Assembly (NCBI GenBank): GCA_020161855.1
Contig: JAIUNJ010000007.1
Location: 62,001-126,000, forward strand
Direction: 5' to 3'
Source: Pseudomonadota bacterium
GTDB lineage: Bacteria; Pseudomonadota; Alphaproteobacteria; Rhizobiales; Aestuariivirgaceae
DNA length: 64,000 bases
Below, one piece after another: positions 8,278 through 18,988 of this stretch. The translations under genes were made by a program, and so were the position numbers. The notes beneath the pieces were generated by a model. That model saw nothing but the letters and a program-made list of their open reading frames with translations. It did not search any database and was not told the origin of the DNA. Each line of letters starts with the position of its first letter. The stretch's first letter is position 1.

Positions 8278-10248
8278 TCAGGCGAATTCCATGATCACAG
8301 CATCGACGTTCAGGCTGTCGCCCTTCTTGGCGTTGACCTTCTTCACGGTCGCGTCGCGTTCGGCGCGCAGGATGTTTTCCATCTTCATGGCTTCGACGAT
8401 GGCCAGCGCCTCACCAGCCTTGACCTCCTGGCCCTCCGTCACGGCAATCGCCACGACGAGGCCTGGCATCGGACACAGGAGCTTCTTCGAGGTATCTGCG
8501 GGCTTCTTCTCGGGCATCAGCCGCACCAGTTCGGCTTCCCGCGGCGTATAGACATTGGCCGCCACGCTGATGCCGCGATAGCCAAGGCGGTAGCCATTGA
8601 GCACGCGCCGCACCTGGACGGCCAGCGTCTCACCGCCAACCTCCACGGTCGCCAGCGGCTCGCCGGGGCGCCACTGGATGCCGGTTGAACGCGCCTCGAG
8701 CTCCGGGGTGATTTCGATGACATGCCAGTCCGTGCCCAGCCTGACTTCGCGGCGGCGAGAGAACTTCACATCGCGGCCATTGAGCTGACCGCTGATCTTG
8801 CGCTTGCGGCTGTTCTCGACGTGATCGAGCATGACAGCCACCTCGGCAAGCCTCCCGGCGTTAACCATATCCAGGGCAGCGCCCTTGAAGCCACCCTCGA
8901 ATTCCTCGGCGATGAAACCGGTGGAAAGCTCTCCGGATTGCCAGCGGGCATTCTCCATGATGGCCGCGACAAACGGAATGTTGTGTTGAATGCCGTCGAT
9001 GACGAAGCGATCCAGGGCCGTGCTCATGGCCTTGATGGCTTCAAGGCGGCTAGGCGCATGTGTGCAAAGCTTGGCGATCATCGGGTCGTACCAGATGGAA
9101 ATCTCGCCACCCTCATAGACACCCGTGTCGTTGCGGACGGTGATGCCCTGCTCCACTTTCTCCTCCGGAGGGCGATACTGCACGAGACGCCCGGTGGAGG
9201 GCAGGAAGTTGCGATAGGGATCTTCGGCATAGACGCGGGATTCAACTGCCCAGCCGGTGAGTTTCACGTCCTTCTGTGCGAGCGCAAGCTTTTCTCCGGC
9301 GGCCACGCGGATCATCTGTTCGACAAGGTCGACGCCGGTGATGAGTTCCGTTACCGGATGCTCCACCTGCAGACGCGTGTTCATCTCGAGGAAGAAGAAG
9401 CTGCGGTCCTGGCCCGCCACGAATTCAACCGTGCCGGCGCTGTCGTATTCCACGGCCTTGGCCAGTGCGACGGCCTGCTCACCCATGGCCTTCCGTGTCT
9501 TCGCGTCGAGCAACGGTGACGGCGCTTCCTCGATAACCTTCTGGTTCCGGCGCTGAATGGAGCACTCACGCTCGCCGAGATAGATCACGTTGCCGTGCTT
9601 GTCGCCGAGTACCTGGATTTCGATGTGGCGGGGATTGGTGATGAATTTCTCGACGAACACCCGGTCATCACCGAACGAGGATTTCGCTTCCGACTTGGCG
9701 CGGGCAAAGCCATCGCGCACGTCGGCGTCGGAGTGGGCGATGCGCATGCCCTTGCCACCGCCACCGGCGGAGGCCTTGATCATTACGGGGTAGCCGATGT
9801 CTTTCGCGATGCGGACGGCCTCGTCCTCGCTTTCGATGATGCCCATGTAGCCAGGCACCGTTGAAACACCGGCTGCTGCCGCGGCCTTCTTGGATTCGAT
9901 CTTGTCGCCCATGGCATCAATGGCATGGGGATTGGGGCCGACGAACACGATCCCGGCTTCGGCAAGCGCCTTGGGAAAAGCGGAGCGCTCGGACAGGAAA
10001 CCGTAGCCCGGATGCACGGCCTCGGCTCCGGTTGCCTTGCAAGCGGCGATGATCTTCTCGATGACGAGATAGGATTGCGCCGCAGCGGCCGGCCCGATGT
10101 GAATGCGCTCATCGGCCATCTCGGTGTGCAGGGCCCGCGCGTCGGCGTCCGAATAGACGGCGACCGTCGCAATGCCCATCTTTCGGGCTGTCTTGATGAC
10201 CCGGCAAGCGATTTCGCCGCGGTTCGCAATAAGGATCTTCTTGAACAC
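8278..10248 (-). CDS. pccA: Propionyl-CoA carboxylase alpha subunit (biotin carboxylase plus biotin carrier)
   Basis: Carboxylates biotin with ATP and bicarbonate and carries it to the beta subunit to form methylmalonyl-CoA. The 656-residue protein has a biotin carboxylase domain (FKKILIANRGEIACRV at the N terminus, ATP-grasp with GGGGKGMR, HPGYGFLSER), a linker domain and a C-terminal biotinyl domain with the AMKMEN motif, its lysine near residue 622. The GTG at 10248 gives the typical family start; a further GTG at 10281 would add 11 residues. The partner beta subunit is at 15764-17296 on the same strand, separated by unrelated genes. The acyl-CoA substrate (propionyl versus another) is inferred from overall similarity. 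Confidence 0.92.
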   Translation of the reverse strand: MFKKILIANRGEIACRVIKTARKMGIATVAVYSDADARALHTEMADERIHIGPAAAAQSYLVIEKIIAACKATGAEAVHPGYGFLSERSAFPKALAEAGIVFVGPNPHAIDAMGDKIESKKAAAAAGVSTVPGYMGIIESEDEAVRIAKDIGYPVMIKASAGGGGKGMRIAHSDADVRDGFARAKSEAKSSFGDDRVFVEKFITNPRHIEIQVLGDKHGNVIYLGERECSIQRRNQKVIEEAPSPLLDAKTRKAMGEQAVALAKAVEYDSAGTVEFVAGQDRSFFFLEMNTRLQVEHPVTELITGVDLVEQMIRVAAGEKLALAQKDVKLTGWAVESRVYAEDPYRNFLPSTGRLVQYRPPEEKVEQGITVRNDTGVYEGGEISIWYDPMIAKLCTHAPSRLEAIKAMSTALDRFVIDGIQHNIPFVAAIMENARWQSGELSTGFIAEEFEGGFKGAALDMVNAGRLAEVAVMLDHVENSRKRKISGQLNGRDVKFSRRREVRLGTDWHVIEITPELEARSTGIQWRPGEPLATVEVGGETLAVQVRRVLNGYRLGYRGISVAANVYTPREAELVRLMPEKKPADTSKKLLCPMPGLVVAIAVTEGQEVKAGEALAIVEAMKMENILRAERDATVKKVNAKKGDSLNVDAVIMEFA

Positions 10249-10326
10249 TGCCCTGCCCGGTTCTGATGCTGTTTCAGGCACTTCTAGCCATTGGCAGACC
10301 CGGCGGCAATGAGACCAAAGCCAAGC

Positions 10327-11517
10327 TCAGTTGGGGCCCAGCAGGGCCCGCGCGGCGGGCGGCAACTCGCCATAATCCCTCTCGGCCATAAACTGGGCCA
10401 GGGCTTTGAGAACCGGCACGCGCTCCAGGTCATCGAAGTCACAGGTTTCCACCGGCTTGCCTGTCTTGCAGACCTGTGGCCCGAAGTCGCTTTTGCGGTC
10501 GGCATTCTCGGTGACCACCTGCCAGGCTTCGTCGCCCTGCCCGAGGCGCATCTTGGCTGCGAGCCACCCTGCCAGGAAGCCATTAGCGCGCCAGACCTGC
10601 GGGTCCAGCTTGGTTGAAAACTCCATGCGGGCGAGATCGCGCTTCAACTCGCTGCGGAAGGCAGGATCATTCGAGACATCCTGAAGCTTGCCGCCACGCA
10701 GTTGCGACACCCGAACCGGCGCAAAGGACCCGGCGTAGGAATCGAAGGCGTAGAGAAAGCTGTTGTCGACGGACATGAACTCCAGCACGCCATCTCCATC
10801 GAGATCCTTGTAGGCGTAGCCTCCGCCATCGAGCACATCAGCTTCGACCAGTGTCCAGGCCTCCTGGCCCTGCGGCTTCGTCGCCACCCAGGTTTGCGTG
10901 CAGCAGTGAGCGCCGCCGGTGAAGCGGGTAAAAACAAGCTGCGGATCGCTTGCCTGGGGATCCAATCGCAGCACGGCGGCTTCCGAGCCCCACTGGCTGT
11001 ATTCATCGTCCGTATGAAAGGAGAAGACGGCCTTGCCGTCCTTTGTGCCCTCCGCCGAGGTGGCGCCGGGTGCATCCTGTGTGCCGGCCATCGACACAAC
11101 GAAGTTCAGGGGACCGGCACTGAAGCGGGCGGGCTTGCCGATCTCATATTCCGTCATCGCCTGAAAGGCATCGCGCGGCTCATCCCAGACCGTCTCAAGA
11201 TAGTTCTCGCCACGCGACAGCCGCGCATCGCGCGGCACCTCGCCGATGTTCGGATTGGCCTTGAGCACCTGCTCGACAGAAGCCCCCGAATACGGGCCCA
11301 GCACGACGGCGAACCAACCGCTTTTCGATGACACGACACGCCACGGCTCAGTGCCATAGGCGCGGCCAATGCCGATGGCGGTATCGAGATCCTTGCTGGA
11401 TGCGACGGCAAGCCAGCGCTTCTCGCCTGCAAGCGATAGTGAAGCAGCTTGAGATTGATCGACAAAGATAAGAGTCAAGACAGAGAATGCAAACGCGGTG
11501 AAGGCTCTGTGAATCAT
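10327..11517 (-). CDS. Secreted protein of unknown function with SPOR-like N-terminal part
   Basis: The function is not recognised. The 396-residue product starts with a signal peptide (MIHRAFTAFAFSVLTLIFVD, cleavage likely after SQA). Residues about 35-90 (WLAVASSKDLDTAIGIGR, then GWFAVVLGPYSG) resemble a SPOR-type peptidoglycan-binding fold. The middle has a paired cysteine HCCTQTW and an EF-hand or VCBS-like stretch DLDGDGVLEF, and the C-terminal part has two more cysteines (VCKTGKPVETCDFDD). It is probably periplasmic or envelope-bound. ATG at 11517 is preferred over a GTG at 11529. It is divergent from the TadG-like gene. Confidence 0.8.
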   Translation of the reverse strand: MIHRAFTAFAFSVLTLIFVDQSQAASLSLAGEKRWLAVASSKDLDTAIGIGRAYGTEPWRVVSSKSGWFAVVLGPYSGASVEQVLKANPNIGEVPRDARLSRGENYLETVWDEPRDAFQAMTEYEIGKPARFSAGPLNFVVSMAGTQDAPGATSAEGTKDGKAVFSFHTDDEYSQWGSEAAVLRLDPQASDPQLVFTRFTGGAHCCTQTWVATKPQGQEAWTLVEADVLDGGGYAYKDLDGDGVLEFMSVDNSFLYAFDSYAGSFAPVRVSQLRGGKLQDVSNDPAFRSELKRDLARMEFSTKLDPQVWRANGFLAGWLAAKMRLGQGDEAWQVVTENADRKSDFGPQVCKTGKPVETCDFDDLERVPVLKALAQFMAERDYGELPPAARALLGPN

Positions 11518-11696
11518 GACATCACGCACCAGCCATCCAGCACCAACTCACGCTAGAGAAATTCAACGCCAGGGCGAGAGAACAACTGTTCATGCGCATC
11601 TCACGAGAGAATCCATAGGGCGGACAATAGGTTGGCTTTAGTCAAATTTACAATGGCGGACACTACAAGACGAGCCGGTTCAAAGAGGATTTCCAC

Positions 11697-12905
11697 ATGG
11701 CTCGCCCGCTTCTCTCCCGCCTGTTTGCCAACGGCGACGGCAATGTCGCCATCATCGCCGGGCTCTCCGCGATCCCGCTTGTCGCCGCGGCGGGCGTTGC
11801 CATTGATACGGTGCGGGCCGAGAACCTGCGGACCTCGCTGGCAGCGGCGCTTGATGGTGCAGTTCTTGCCGGCGCCGTCGCCAGCACCGACAACATCGGA
11901 CAATCCGCCCTCTTCTTCGATGCAAATTTCGCCAACGGCGATGCGACCAACATTCACCGCAGCTTCAAGAAGTCCGCCAACGTGAAAGTGGAAGGCAGCG
12001 CTTCCGCAGAACTTGAACCGGCACTCCTCACCGCCCTCGGCCTTGGCCCCGTGACCGTCGCCGTCAATGCAACGGCCGAAACATCGCAGAGTGCTGTCAC
12101 AAGCGATCCCGCGCTCTGCATCCTTGCGCTCTCAGGTTCGACCTCGCAGGCTTTCCTCGCCAATAGCGGTGCCAATGTGAGCGCCACCGGCTGCGAGATC
12201 CACGTCAAGAGCACGGTCAATCCCGCCGCCATCTTCAACGCTGGCACGACGATCAACTCGGCCAAGCTCTGCCTGCAGGGCACGAAGATCATCGATAACG
12301 GCGGCGTTCACCCCAATCTGCAGACAGGCTGCAAAACGCTCTCCGACCCTTACGCAGGAAAGGTGGTTGCGCCCGACAGCTCCACCTGCAACTTCAACAA
12401 CCTCAACTACTCGGGAAAGACGACCCTGAAGCCGGGTGTCTACTGCGGCTGGCACAACTTCAATTCAGGGACAGACGTGACGCTGCAGCCCGGCACCTAT
12501 GTGATCAAGAATGGCGGCTGGAACGTCAACGGCGGCACATGGACGGGAACCGGTGTCACCTTCTACTATGCGGACACGTCGAAAATTCAGTTCAACAGCG
12601 CCGTCAAGGCAACGCTGAGCGCGCCAAAATCCGGCACATATGCAGGTTTCCTTTTTGCCGAGAAGAGCGGGCTGTCCAACAGCCAGTTCATTCTCGACGA
12701 CAACAAGGGCTTCGACATGGAAGGCATCATCTACCTGCCGAGCCGAGACGTGGTTTTCAACTCTTCGACGACGGTGAACTCGCGCAAGATGACAGCCGTG
12801 GTGAACACGGTGATCTTCAACGGCGTCAAATGGAACATCACCGCCTATGACGGCAGCGGCAGCTCCGGCAGTGCGGCGGCCGTGACGGCCCGGCTCATCA
12901 AGTAG
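11697..12905 (+). CDS. Orphan TadE/TadG-like pilus-type protein with beta-rich C-terminal domain
   Basis: The first 60 residues ([29 protein letters not shown]) form the N-terminal membrane segment typical of TadG/TadE pseudopilin-like proteins. The remaining 340 residues are rich in Gly, Thr, Asn and Ser and suggest a parallel beta-helix (for example [19 protein letters not shown]). Cysteines recur in the middle (CILAL, GCEIHV, LCLQG, GCKT, CNF, YCGW). AGAGGA lies 8-10 bp before the ATG. No other tad/cpa pilus genes are nearby, so it is an orphan; a role in the envelope or cell surface is inferred. Confidence 0.82.
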   Translation: MARPLLSRLFANGDGNVAIIAGLSAIPLVAAAGVAIDTVRAENLRTSLAAALDGAVLAGAVASTDNIGQSALFFDANFANGDATNIHRSFKKSANVKVEGSASAELEPALLTALGLGPVTVAVNATAETSQSAVTSDPALCILALSGSTSQAFLANSGANVSATGCEIHVKSTVNPAAIFNAGTTINSAKLCLQGTKIIDNGGVHPNLQTGCKTLSDPYAGKVVAPDSSTCNFNNLNYSGKTTLKPGVYCGWHNFNSGTDVTLQPGTYVIKNGGWNVNGGTWTGTGVTFYYADTSKIQFNSAVKATLSAPKSGTYAGFLFAEKSGLSNSQFILDDNKGFDMEGIIYLPSRDVVFNSSTTVNSRKMTAVVNTVIFNGVKWNITAYDGSGSSGSAAAVTARLIK

Positions 12906-12951
12906 CGGCACTGTTTGCCCTTTTCAGGCCGCTCGGCTAAAGGCCGCGGCC

Positions 12952-14277
12952 ATGACCATCCATGTCCCGAAAGTGGGCCTCGTCCAGCTTGGCTGCCCCA
13001 AGAACCTGGTCGACTCCGAGCGTATCCTGACGCAGCTCCGTGCAGAGGGCTATGTCATTGCGCCCGGCTATGACGATGCTGACGTGGTCATCGTCAATAC
13101 CTGCGGCTTCCTCGACAGTGCCAAGGCCGAAAGCCTATCTGCCATCGGCGAGGCCATGGAAGAGAACGGGCGGGTCATCGTGACGGGCTGCTATGGCGTC
13201 GAGGCCGACACCATCCGCAAGACACACCCTTCCGTGCTGGCGATCACAGGCCCGCATCAATACGAGGAAGTGGTGAAGGCCGTGCACGAGGCAGTGCCGC
13301 CGGCTCATGACCCGAAGATGGATCTCGTGCCGCCCCAGGGCCTCCATCTCACGCCGAAGCACTATGCCTATCTGAAGATTTCCGAAGGCTGCAACAACCG
13401 CTGTACCTTCTGCATCATCCCCTCGATCCGCGGCGATCTCGTGTCGCGGCCGGCTGCCGCGCTGATCTATGAAGCCGAACGGCTGGTGAAGGCGGGGGTC
13501 AAGGAACTGCTGGTGATCTCACAGGACACCAGTGCCTATGGCGTCGATATCAAGTACGCCACATCGAAGTTCCGGGGCCGCGAGGTGCGGGCCAAGTTCT
13601 ATGACCTGGCCAAGGAACTGGGCGATCTCGGCGCCTGGGTGCGGATGCATTATGTCTATCCCTACCCGCATGTGGACGATGTGATCCCGCTGATGGCCGA
13701 GGGCAAAATCCTGCCCTATCTCGACATCCCATTCCAGCATGCCGCACCCCAGGTGCTGAAGGCGATGCGCCGCCCGGCAAACCAGGAGAAGGTGCTGCAG
13801 CGGCTCGCCAAATGGCGCGCGATCTGCCCGGACATCGCCATCCGCTCAACCTTCATTGTGGGTTTCCCCGGTGAGACAGACGAGGACTTCGAATACCTCC
13901 TCTCCTGGATGAAGGAAGCGCGCCTCGATCGCGTTGGCTGCTTCAAGTACGAACCTGTTTCGGGTGCGACGGCCAATGACCTTGGCCTGCCGCAGGTTCC
14001 CGATGCGGTGAAGGATGAGCGCTACGCCCGCTTCATGGAAACCCAGCAGGAGATTTCTTCGGCGATCCTCACTTCCAAGGAAGGCCGTATCATCGAAGTG
14101 CTGGTTGACGAGATTGATGCCGAGAACGGCGAAGCCGTTGCCCGCTCAGTCTGGGATGCCCCGGAGATCGACGGCAACGTCTTCATCCCCGGCGCCACGC
14201 ATCTCAAGCCCGGCGATCTGGTGAAGGTGAAGGTCATCGAAGCCGAAGAGTACGATCTCGTCGCCGAACTGCTCTAG
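12952..14277 (+). CDS. rimO: Ribosomal protein S12 methylthiotransferase RimO
   Basis: Radical-SAM enzyme that adds a methylthio group to the conserved Asp of ribosomal protein S12. The 441-residue protein has the N-terminal MTTase domain with cysteines in LGCPKN, TCGF and GCYG, the radical-SAM cluster motif CNNRCTFC (Cys147, 151, 154) and a C-terminal TRAM domain. Its length is standard. Its stop overlaps the stop of the convergent membrane-protein gene by four bases. Confidence 0.97.
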   Translation: MTIHVPKVGLVQLGCPKNLVDSERILTQLRAEGYVIAPGYDDADVVIVNTCGFLDSAKAESLSAIGEAMEENGRVIVTGCYGVEADTIRKTHPSVLAITGPHQYEEVVKAVHEAVPPAHDPKMDLVPPQGLHLTPKHYAYLKISEGCNNRCTFCIIPSIRGDLVSRPAAALIYEAERLVKAGVKELLVISQDTSAYGVDIKYATSKFRGREVRAKFYDLAKELGDLGAWVRMHYVYPYPHVDDVIPLMAEGKILPYLDIPFQHAAPQVLKAMRRPANQEKVLQRLAKWRAICPDIAIRSTFIVGFPGETDEDFEYLLSWMKEARLDRVGCFKYEPVSGATANDLGLPQVPDAVKDERYARFMETQQEISSAILTSKEGRIIEVLVDEIDAENGEAVARSVWDAPEIDGNVFIPGATHLKPGDLVKVKVIEAEEYDLVAELL

Positions 14278-15059
14278 AAGTCGCGGCTCTGCACAAAGAA
14301 GCCGTAGAGGCTGGTCAGCGTCGTCACACTGACAATCGTGACGGCCCAGGTGACAAGCACCTGGAAGATCGTGAAGGCCAAAACGCCTATACCCGGCACC
14401 GCCACGATCAGGGCCCCGACAAGCGCTGCCGCCAGGGCAATGGCCAGGACAACAGCAAAAAGCAGCAGGCCCAGCCCGATGATCTGCCAGTTGTTGCCGG
14501 CCGTTGCGGCCCAAGCCTTGCTTAAGGTGAAATCCTGGTCACCCAGGGCCACCGCCGGAAGCGTGATGCTGAGACGGTAGAAAGCCGCGATACAACCCAG
14601 ACAAAGTGCGATGACGCCGGGCACTGAGATAACCGTGCCCAGTTGCCCCAGAATCCAACTGAGAACACCCAGGGCAATCGCAATTGGGACGACCACCGCC
14701 AGCAGGACAAAGAATATCTTCAGCGTGTTCCCGAAGTAACGCCAAACCACCGCATCAGTCCGCAGCCGCGCAGCCCCCTGGGGTATCTCATCCTTGAGGA
14801 TGTAGCGATGCCAGGCCACGGCAATCGAGGCAAAGGCGAATATCGAGAACAACCCGACGACAAGCTCGGACACGGCCCCATAGCCCGTCGGTGCCGCCAT
14901 GGGATCTTCTGACGAGAGCTTCAGTAAGTTCGAGCCAAATGTCAGCGGCACGAGGATCAAAATCCATGGCCAACTGATATGGAAGGCAAAGGGCAGATTA
15001 TTGGTTGTCGACCGCCAGATATGCTGAAAGGCGGCGAGAACTGGCAGCTTGCGCATCAT
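14274..15059 (-). CDS. Integral membrane protein of unknown function
   Basis: A 261-residue protein with about six hydrophobic segments (near 28-45, 62-85, 112-135, 140-165, 195-225 and 228-252) and an alanine/leucine-rich composition. No catalytic motif was recognised. It converges on rimO with a 4-bp overlap and lies downstream of a small secreted-protein gene on the same strand. It may belong to one of the DUF membrane families. Confidence 0.8.
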   Translation of the reverse strand: MMRKLPVLAAFQHIWRSTTNNLPFAFHISWPWILILVPLTFGSNLLKLSSEDPMAAPTGYGAVSELVVGLFSIFAFASIAVAWHRYILKDEIPQGAARLRTDAVVWRYFGNTLKIFFVLLAVVVPIAIALGVLSWILGQLGTVISVPGVIALCLGCIAAFYRLSITLPAVALGDQDFTLSKAWAATAGNNWQIIGLGLLLFAVVLAIALAAALVGALIVAVPGIGVLAFTIFQVLVTWAVTIVSVTTLTSLYGFFVQSRDF

Positions 15060-15129
15060 GAGGCTCCGTCGCGCACCGTTTAGAGGCTTCGCCCCGGAAA
15101 AGGCAATGCCACGGCAAGCTGTCCGGCTA

Positions 15130-15558
15130 TCAAAGTGCGGAACGAGTGTCCTTGAAGGAAAGCTCGAGCCGGCTACCGCTGGCGAGCTCCACGCGAGTGA
15201 CAGTCACGCTGCGCCCCGTCATGGGGTCAACCGCAAGATTCACGTCTAGGCTGCCCATGAGGTTGTCCAGGCCACGGCGAAGAGGTGTGACCACATAGCC
15301 AAGTGACGCATAGCGGCCAAGAAGCTCCTTCAGCTCAGCTTCGCCTGAACTTGTCAGACTGAACACGACATTGCCGCTGCTGCCTTCAACGCCCATGGCA
15401 CCGGTGAGCTCGATCGTGGGGATGGACGCCACTGCGGGTGTGAGCACCCAAGCAGGAGCTCTCGCATCAGGGATGGCCTCTGCGGGCGGCGTCAAGGCGA
15501 CCGTACCTGATAAAGCCAGCAATCCGAGCGCAGCAGCCAGCAGGACCCCGAGTTTCAT
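15130..15558 (-). CDS. Small secreted protein of unknown function
   Basis: The 142-residue product begins MKLGVLLAAALGLLALSG, a clear signal peptide. The rest has no recognised domain and ends in a strand-rich segment with VTVTRVELASGSRLELSF. The start at 15558 is preceded by GGAGGG at 7 bases, better than the upstream in-frame start at 15582. Between this gene and pccB (15559-15763) I see no further gene or strong terminator. Confidence 0.75.
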   Translation of the reverse strand: MKLGVLLAAALGLLALSGTVALTPPAEAIPDARAPAWVLTPAVASIPTIELTGAMGVEGSSGNVVFSLTSSGEAELKELLGRYASLGYVVTPLRRGLDNLMGSLDVNLAVDPMTGRSVTVTRVELASGSRLELSFKDTRSAL

Positions 15559-15763
15559 GTGTTTCCCTCCTAGCGGAGGCATCTACAGCACGCGGGCTAA
15601 GGCCTGATGGAGTACACTACTAAAACTGTAGCTATCTCTCGTCCGGGCCCAAGTCTGGCATCACTAAGCCGACGTCAGAGACATAGGTATTTTAGATGCC
15701 GTCGCCGTTTAGATCTGCGCGGCCCAATCCTGCTGGTCCATACTCAGGCGCCTTGGCTAACAT

Positions 15764-17296
15764 CTAAAGCGGGATATTGTCGTGCTTCTTCCAGGGGTTC
15801 GCCAATTCCTTGCCCTTGAGCATATCAAGGGCTCTGGCGATGCGGCGGCGGGTCGAGTGTGGCATGATCACGTCATCAAGGAAGCCCCGTTCTGCTGCAA
15901 CGAATGGATTGGCGAAGCGCGCCTCGTAGTCCTTCACGCGGGCCGCGATCTTCTGCTTGTCCTCAAGTTCAGCGCGGTAGATGATTTCGGCAGCCCCCCT
16001 AGAGCCCATCACCGCGATCTCGGCTGTCGGCCAGGCATAGTTGATGTCGCCGCGCAGATGCTTTGAAGCCATCACGACATAGGCCCCGCCATAGGCCTTG
16101 CGTGTGATCAGTGTGATCTTGGGCACCGTGGCCTCGGCATAGGCAAAAAGCAGCTTGGCTCCATGCTTGATGAGGCCACCATACTCCTGCGCCGTTCCGG
16201 GCAGGAAGCCCGGCACGTCAACGAAACTGATGATCGGGATGTTGAAGCAATCACAGAAGCGTACGAAACGCGCGCCCTTCCTGCCGGCGTCTGAGTCAAG
16301 AACCCCGGCGAGCACCATCGGCTGGTTGGCGACCACACCGACCGTGCGGCCCTTGATGCGGGCAAGACCGGTAACGATGTTGCGGGCGTGGGCCTCCTGG
16401 ATCTCGAAGAAGTCACCGTCGTCGACTGTCTTGAGGATCAGTTCCTTCATGTCATAGGGCTGGTTCGGATTGGCCGGGATCAATGTGTCCAGTGACTCGT
16501 CACTGTCCTCAGCGCTCTGAAGGCAGGGAATGACCGGCAACTCCGCCGTGTTCGAGGACGGCAGGAAATCAATGAGCCGGCGCATCTGCAGCAGCGCTTC
16601 GACGTCGTTGTCATAGCCCTTGTCGGCAATCGACGATTTCGTGGTGTGAACGGAAGCACCACCCAGTTCCTCGGCCGTCACGGTTTCATTGGTGACGGTC
16701 TTCACCACATCGGGCCCGGTCACAAACATGTAGCTCGTGTCACGCACCATAAAGATGAAATCCGTCATGGCAGGCGAATAGACATCGCCGCCGGCGCAAG
16801 GCCCCATGATCACGGAAATCTGCGGAATGACACCTGATGCCAACACATTGCGCTGGAAGACCTCACCGTAGCCGCCGAGGGCATCGACACCCTCCTGAAT
16901 GCGCGCACCACCCGCATCAAACAGGCCAATGATCGGCGCACGGTTGCGCAAAGCCATGTCCTGCAGCTTGGTGATCTTGCGGGCATGGGCCTCCGAGAGC
17001 GAGCCGCCAAAAACGGTAAAGTCCTTGGCGAAGACATAGATGGTGCGGCCATTCACTGTGCCCCAGCCGGTCACAACGCCGTCACCAGGAATACGCTGGG
17101 TCTCCATGGCGAAATCCGTGCAGCGATGCTCCACGAACATGTCGAATTCCTCGAACGAGCCCTCGTCCAGCAGGAGCTCGATCCGTTCGCGCGCCGTCAG
17201 TTTGCCGCGCCCATGCTGGGCATCGGTACGCTTCTTGCCGCCACCGGCGCGCGCCTCGCCCCGGCGCTTGTCGAGCTTCTCGAGAATTTCCTGCAT
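15764..17296 (-). CDS. pccB: Propionyl-CoA carboxylase beta subunit (carboxyltransferase)
   Basis: Transfers the carboxyl group from biotin to propionyl-CoA. The 510-residue protein has both halves of the carboxyltransferase fold: glycine-rich elements around [24 protein letters not shown] and [32 protein letters not shown]. The N terminus ([43 protein letters not shown]) is diagnostic for the family. It is the partner of pccA at 8278-10248. It is followed on the same strand by the nitrile hydratase genes upstream, with 62 bp between. Confidence 0.95.
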   Translation of the reverse strand: MQEILEKLDKRRGEARAGGGKKRTDAQHGRGKLTARERIELLLDEGSFEEFDMFVEHRCTDFAMETQRIPGDGVVTGWGTVNGRTIYVFAKDFTVFGGSLSEAHARKITKLQDMALRNRAPIIGLFDAGGARIQEGVDALGGYGEVFQRNVLASGVIPQISVIMGPCAGGDVYSPAMTDFIFMVRDTSYMFVTGPDVVKTVTNETVTAEELGGASVHTTKSSIADKGYDNDVEALLQMRRLIDFLPSSNTAELPVIPCLQSAEDSDESLDTLIPANPNQPYDMKELILKTVDDGDFFEIQEAHARNIVTGLARIKGRTVGVVANQPMVLAGVLDSDAGRKGARFVRFCDCFNIPIISFVDVPGFLPGTAQEYGGLIKHGAKLLFAYAEATVPKITLITRKAYGGAYVVMASKHLRGDINYAWPTAEIAVMGSRGAAEIIYRAELEDKQKIAARVKDYEARFANPFVAAERGFLDDVIMPHSTRRRIARALDMLKGKELANPWKKHDNIPL

Positions 17297-17358
17297 AGTC
17301 TCTCCCTGCCCCCGGGCGGGAGCCTGCGCGGCAACCTAGTGAAAGCCGCCCCGTGCCG

Positions 17359-17688
17359 TCAAACTGGCTGAAAGTCAAAGACTGGCGCTGCGTTTTCCAG
17401 AAGGATCGGCTGGCCATGGGGCGTGGCCCGCGCGGCGCGATCCCAAGCCGCAACCCGGTCCAGCCTCTCCGCGTCGGAAAGCAGGGCCTTTGCCGCGGTC
17501 ATGCGCTCAAGCGCGACAAGCCAGGATTCGTAGTAGGCGCGTTCGGGCTGGGCCTTGAGCTCAGCACCCAGCATTTCCGCCCATTCGGGCCAGGTGAAAT
17601 GGCCGCGTTCGTGGAGCCTGACCACCATGGCAAAGGCCTGGGCCTGCCACGGCTCTTCAAATGGCCGCTCCGGATCAGAGCAGCTCAA
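17359..17688 (-). CDS. Nitrile hydratase accessory (activator) protein
   Basis: Small chaperone needed to insert cobalt into, and swap alpha subunits of, cobalt-type nitrile hydratase. The 109-residue protein has the family features FEEPWQAQAFAMVV and FTWPEWAEMLGAEL, followed by YYESWLVALER. It overlaps the 3' end of the beta-subunit gene by 14 bp, so translation is likely coupled. The gene order alpha-beta-accessory is that of cobalt-type enzymes. Confidence 0.9.
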   Translation of the reverse strand: MSCSDPERPFEEPWQAQAFAMVVRLHERGHFTWPEWAEMLGAELKAQPERAYYESWLVALERMTAAKALLSDAERLDRVAAWDRAARATPHGQPILLENAAPVFDFQPV

Positions 17689-18328
17689 GATAGGGCTCCC
17701 AGAGATCGATCACGACAGTGTCGGGCGTCGCCCTGCCCCAAAGCTCCTGCGCTGTAAAGCGCACGGCGTAGAGCCAGTGGGGATCGTCTCCCAATCCCAT
17801 GCCGGAGGAGTCGGGATAGATGAAAAAACCATGGATGCGCTCAACAGTTCCCACTTTCTCGCTGGCATAGCCCGGAAGCCGCGTATGGCCCGGCGTATCA
17901 GCCTTGCGCGTACGGACCTTCTGCCCGATGGCGAGGCTGGCCTTGCCCACCGCAGGGCGGCTGTAGTCGGTGCCCTTCGCGAGCGTGGCAGCGACTTCAT
18001 ACGCCGGCAGCACCCGTGCAACAGGCTTGGGCGGCTCCTGCATGTGGCCGCTTGCCACTTCGGCACCACTCACCATGTCGCGCTTCAGCATCAGGTTCGT
18101 AAGGCCTTCAAGCCAGATGTGATAGTAGGTGGCGGCACGGTAGAAGCGCTCCGGGAGCTTCTCGCGTTCATGGCGTGATTGATCGCCGGTCCAGCTCCGC
18201 GTTGCGCCCATGGCCAAGGTGAAGCCCAGCACCCGGCGTTCCCATGGTGCATGGAAGATGGGTTCATTGGCTTCGGCTTCGACAGCACCGAAGCCCGGCA
18301 AGCCTCCAAGATCCTGGCCACCCCTCAT
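17675..18328 (-). CDS. nthB: Nitrile hydratase beta subunit
   Basis: Beta subunit of the enzyme that hydrates nitriles to amides. The 217-residue protein starts with the family pattern D-LGGLPGFG, followed by [19 protein letters not shown], and has the C-terminal SH3-like domain with [20 protein letters not shown]. It starts in an ATGA overlap with the alpha-subunit stop (18325-18328). Confidence 0.95.
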   Translation of the reverse strand: MRGGQDLGGLPGFGAVEAEANEPIFHAPWERRVLGFTLAMGATRSWTGDQSRHEREKLPERFYRAATYYHIWLEGLTNLMLKRDMVSGAEVASGHMQEPPKPVARVLPAYEVAATLAKGTDYSRPAVGKASLAIGQKVRTRKADTPGHTRLPGYASEKVGTVERIHGFFIYPDSSGMGLGDDPHWLYAVRFTAQELWGRATPDTVVIDLWEPYLELL

Positions 18329-18939
18329 GACGGCAAACTCACGATTGCGGTACCGATCATCGAGTCACGGCTCACGATTGCCGCAAGTTTCTCCTCGCTC
18401 CAGCCATCAGTGCCTGACGGCCGCTCCGGAATGACAAGGTATCTGATCTCGGCCGTCGAATCCCACACACGCACCTCGCGCGAAGGATCGATCGTCAGGC
18501 CAAAATCCTTCAAAACCTCCCGCGGCTCCGATACGGCTCGGGCGCGATAAGGTGGCGACTTGTACCAGACCGGCGGCAGGCCCAGGACCGGCCACGGGTA
18601 GCAGGAGCACAAGGTGCAGACGACCATGTTGTGAACCTGTGGTGTGTTGAACAGGGCCACCATGTGCTCGCCCTGACGCCCGGTATACCCAAGCGAGGCA
18701 ATGGCAGCGCTTGCATCCCTGGCGAGCCATTCGGCAAAGCCCGGATCGCTCCATGCCCTGGCGACGACCCGTGCACCATTACGGGGACCGATCTTGTGTT
18801 CGTAGGTTTCGATCAGCTCATCGATCGCGGCCGGGTCCACATAGCCCTTCTCGATAAGCAGGGACTCCATCGCCTTGACCCTGAGGGCGATGGGGGAAAG
18901 TTCAGAACCCTCGCGGTGGTCGTGTCCGTCATGCGCCAT
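18325..18939 (-). CDS. nthA: Nitrile hydratase alpha subunit, cobalt type
   Basis: Catalytic metal-binding subunit. The 204-residue protein has the metal claw VCTLCSC (Cys108, Cys111, Ser112, Cys113). Thr in CTLCSC is the mark of cobalt enzymes; iron enzymes have Ser there. The surrounding [23 protein letters not shown] fits the family. Start [11 protein letters not shown] at 18939 is chosen because it gives the usual length; the frame is open 36 codons upstream, but that stretch overlaps a separate small gene. The His/Asp-rich N terminus could handle metal. No amidase lies in the cluster to use the amide product. Confidence 0.95.
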   Translation of the reverse strand: MAHDGHDHREGSELSPIALRVKAMESLLIEKGYVDPAAIDELIETYEHKIGPRNGARVVARAWSDPGFAEWLARDASAAIASLGYTGRQGEHMVALFNTPQVHNMVVCTLCSCYPWPVLGLPPVWYKSPPYRARAVSEPREVLKDFGLTIDPSREVRVWDSTAEIRYLVIPERPSGTDGWSEEKLAAIVSRDSMIGTAIVSLPS

Positions 18940-18988
18940 GGAAGCAGCCTCCGCAGCCTGAATAGCTGCTTGGCCCGGCAGGAAGAAA

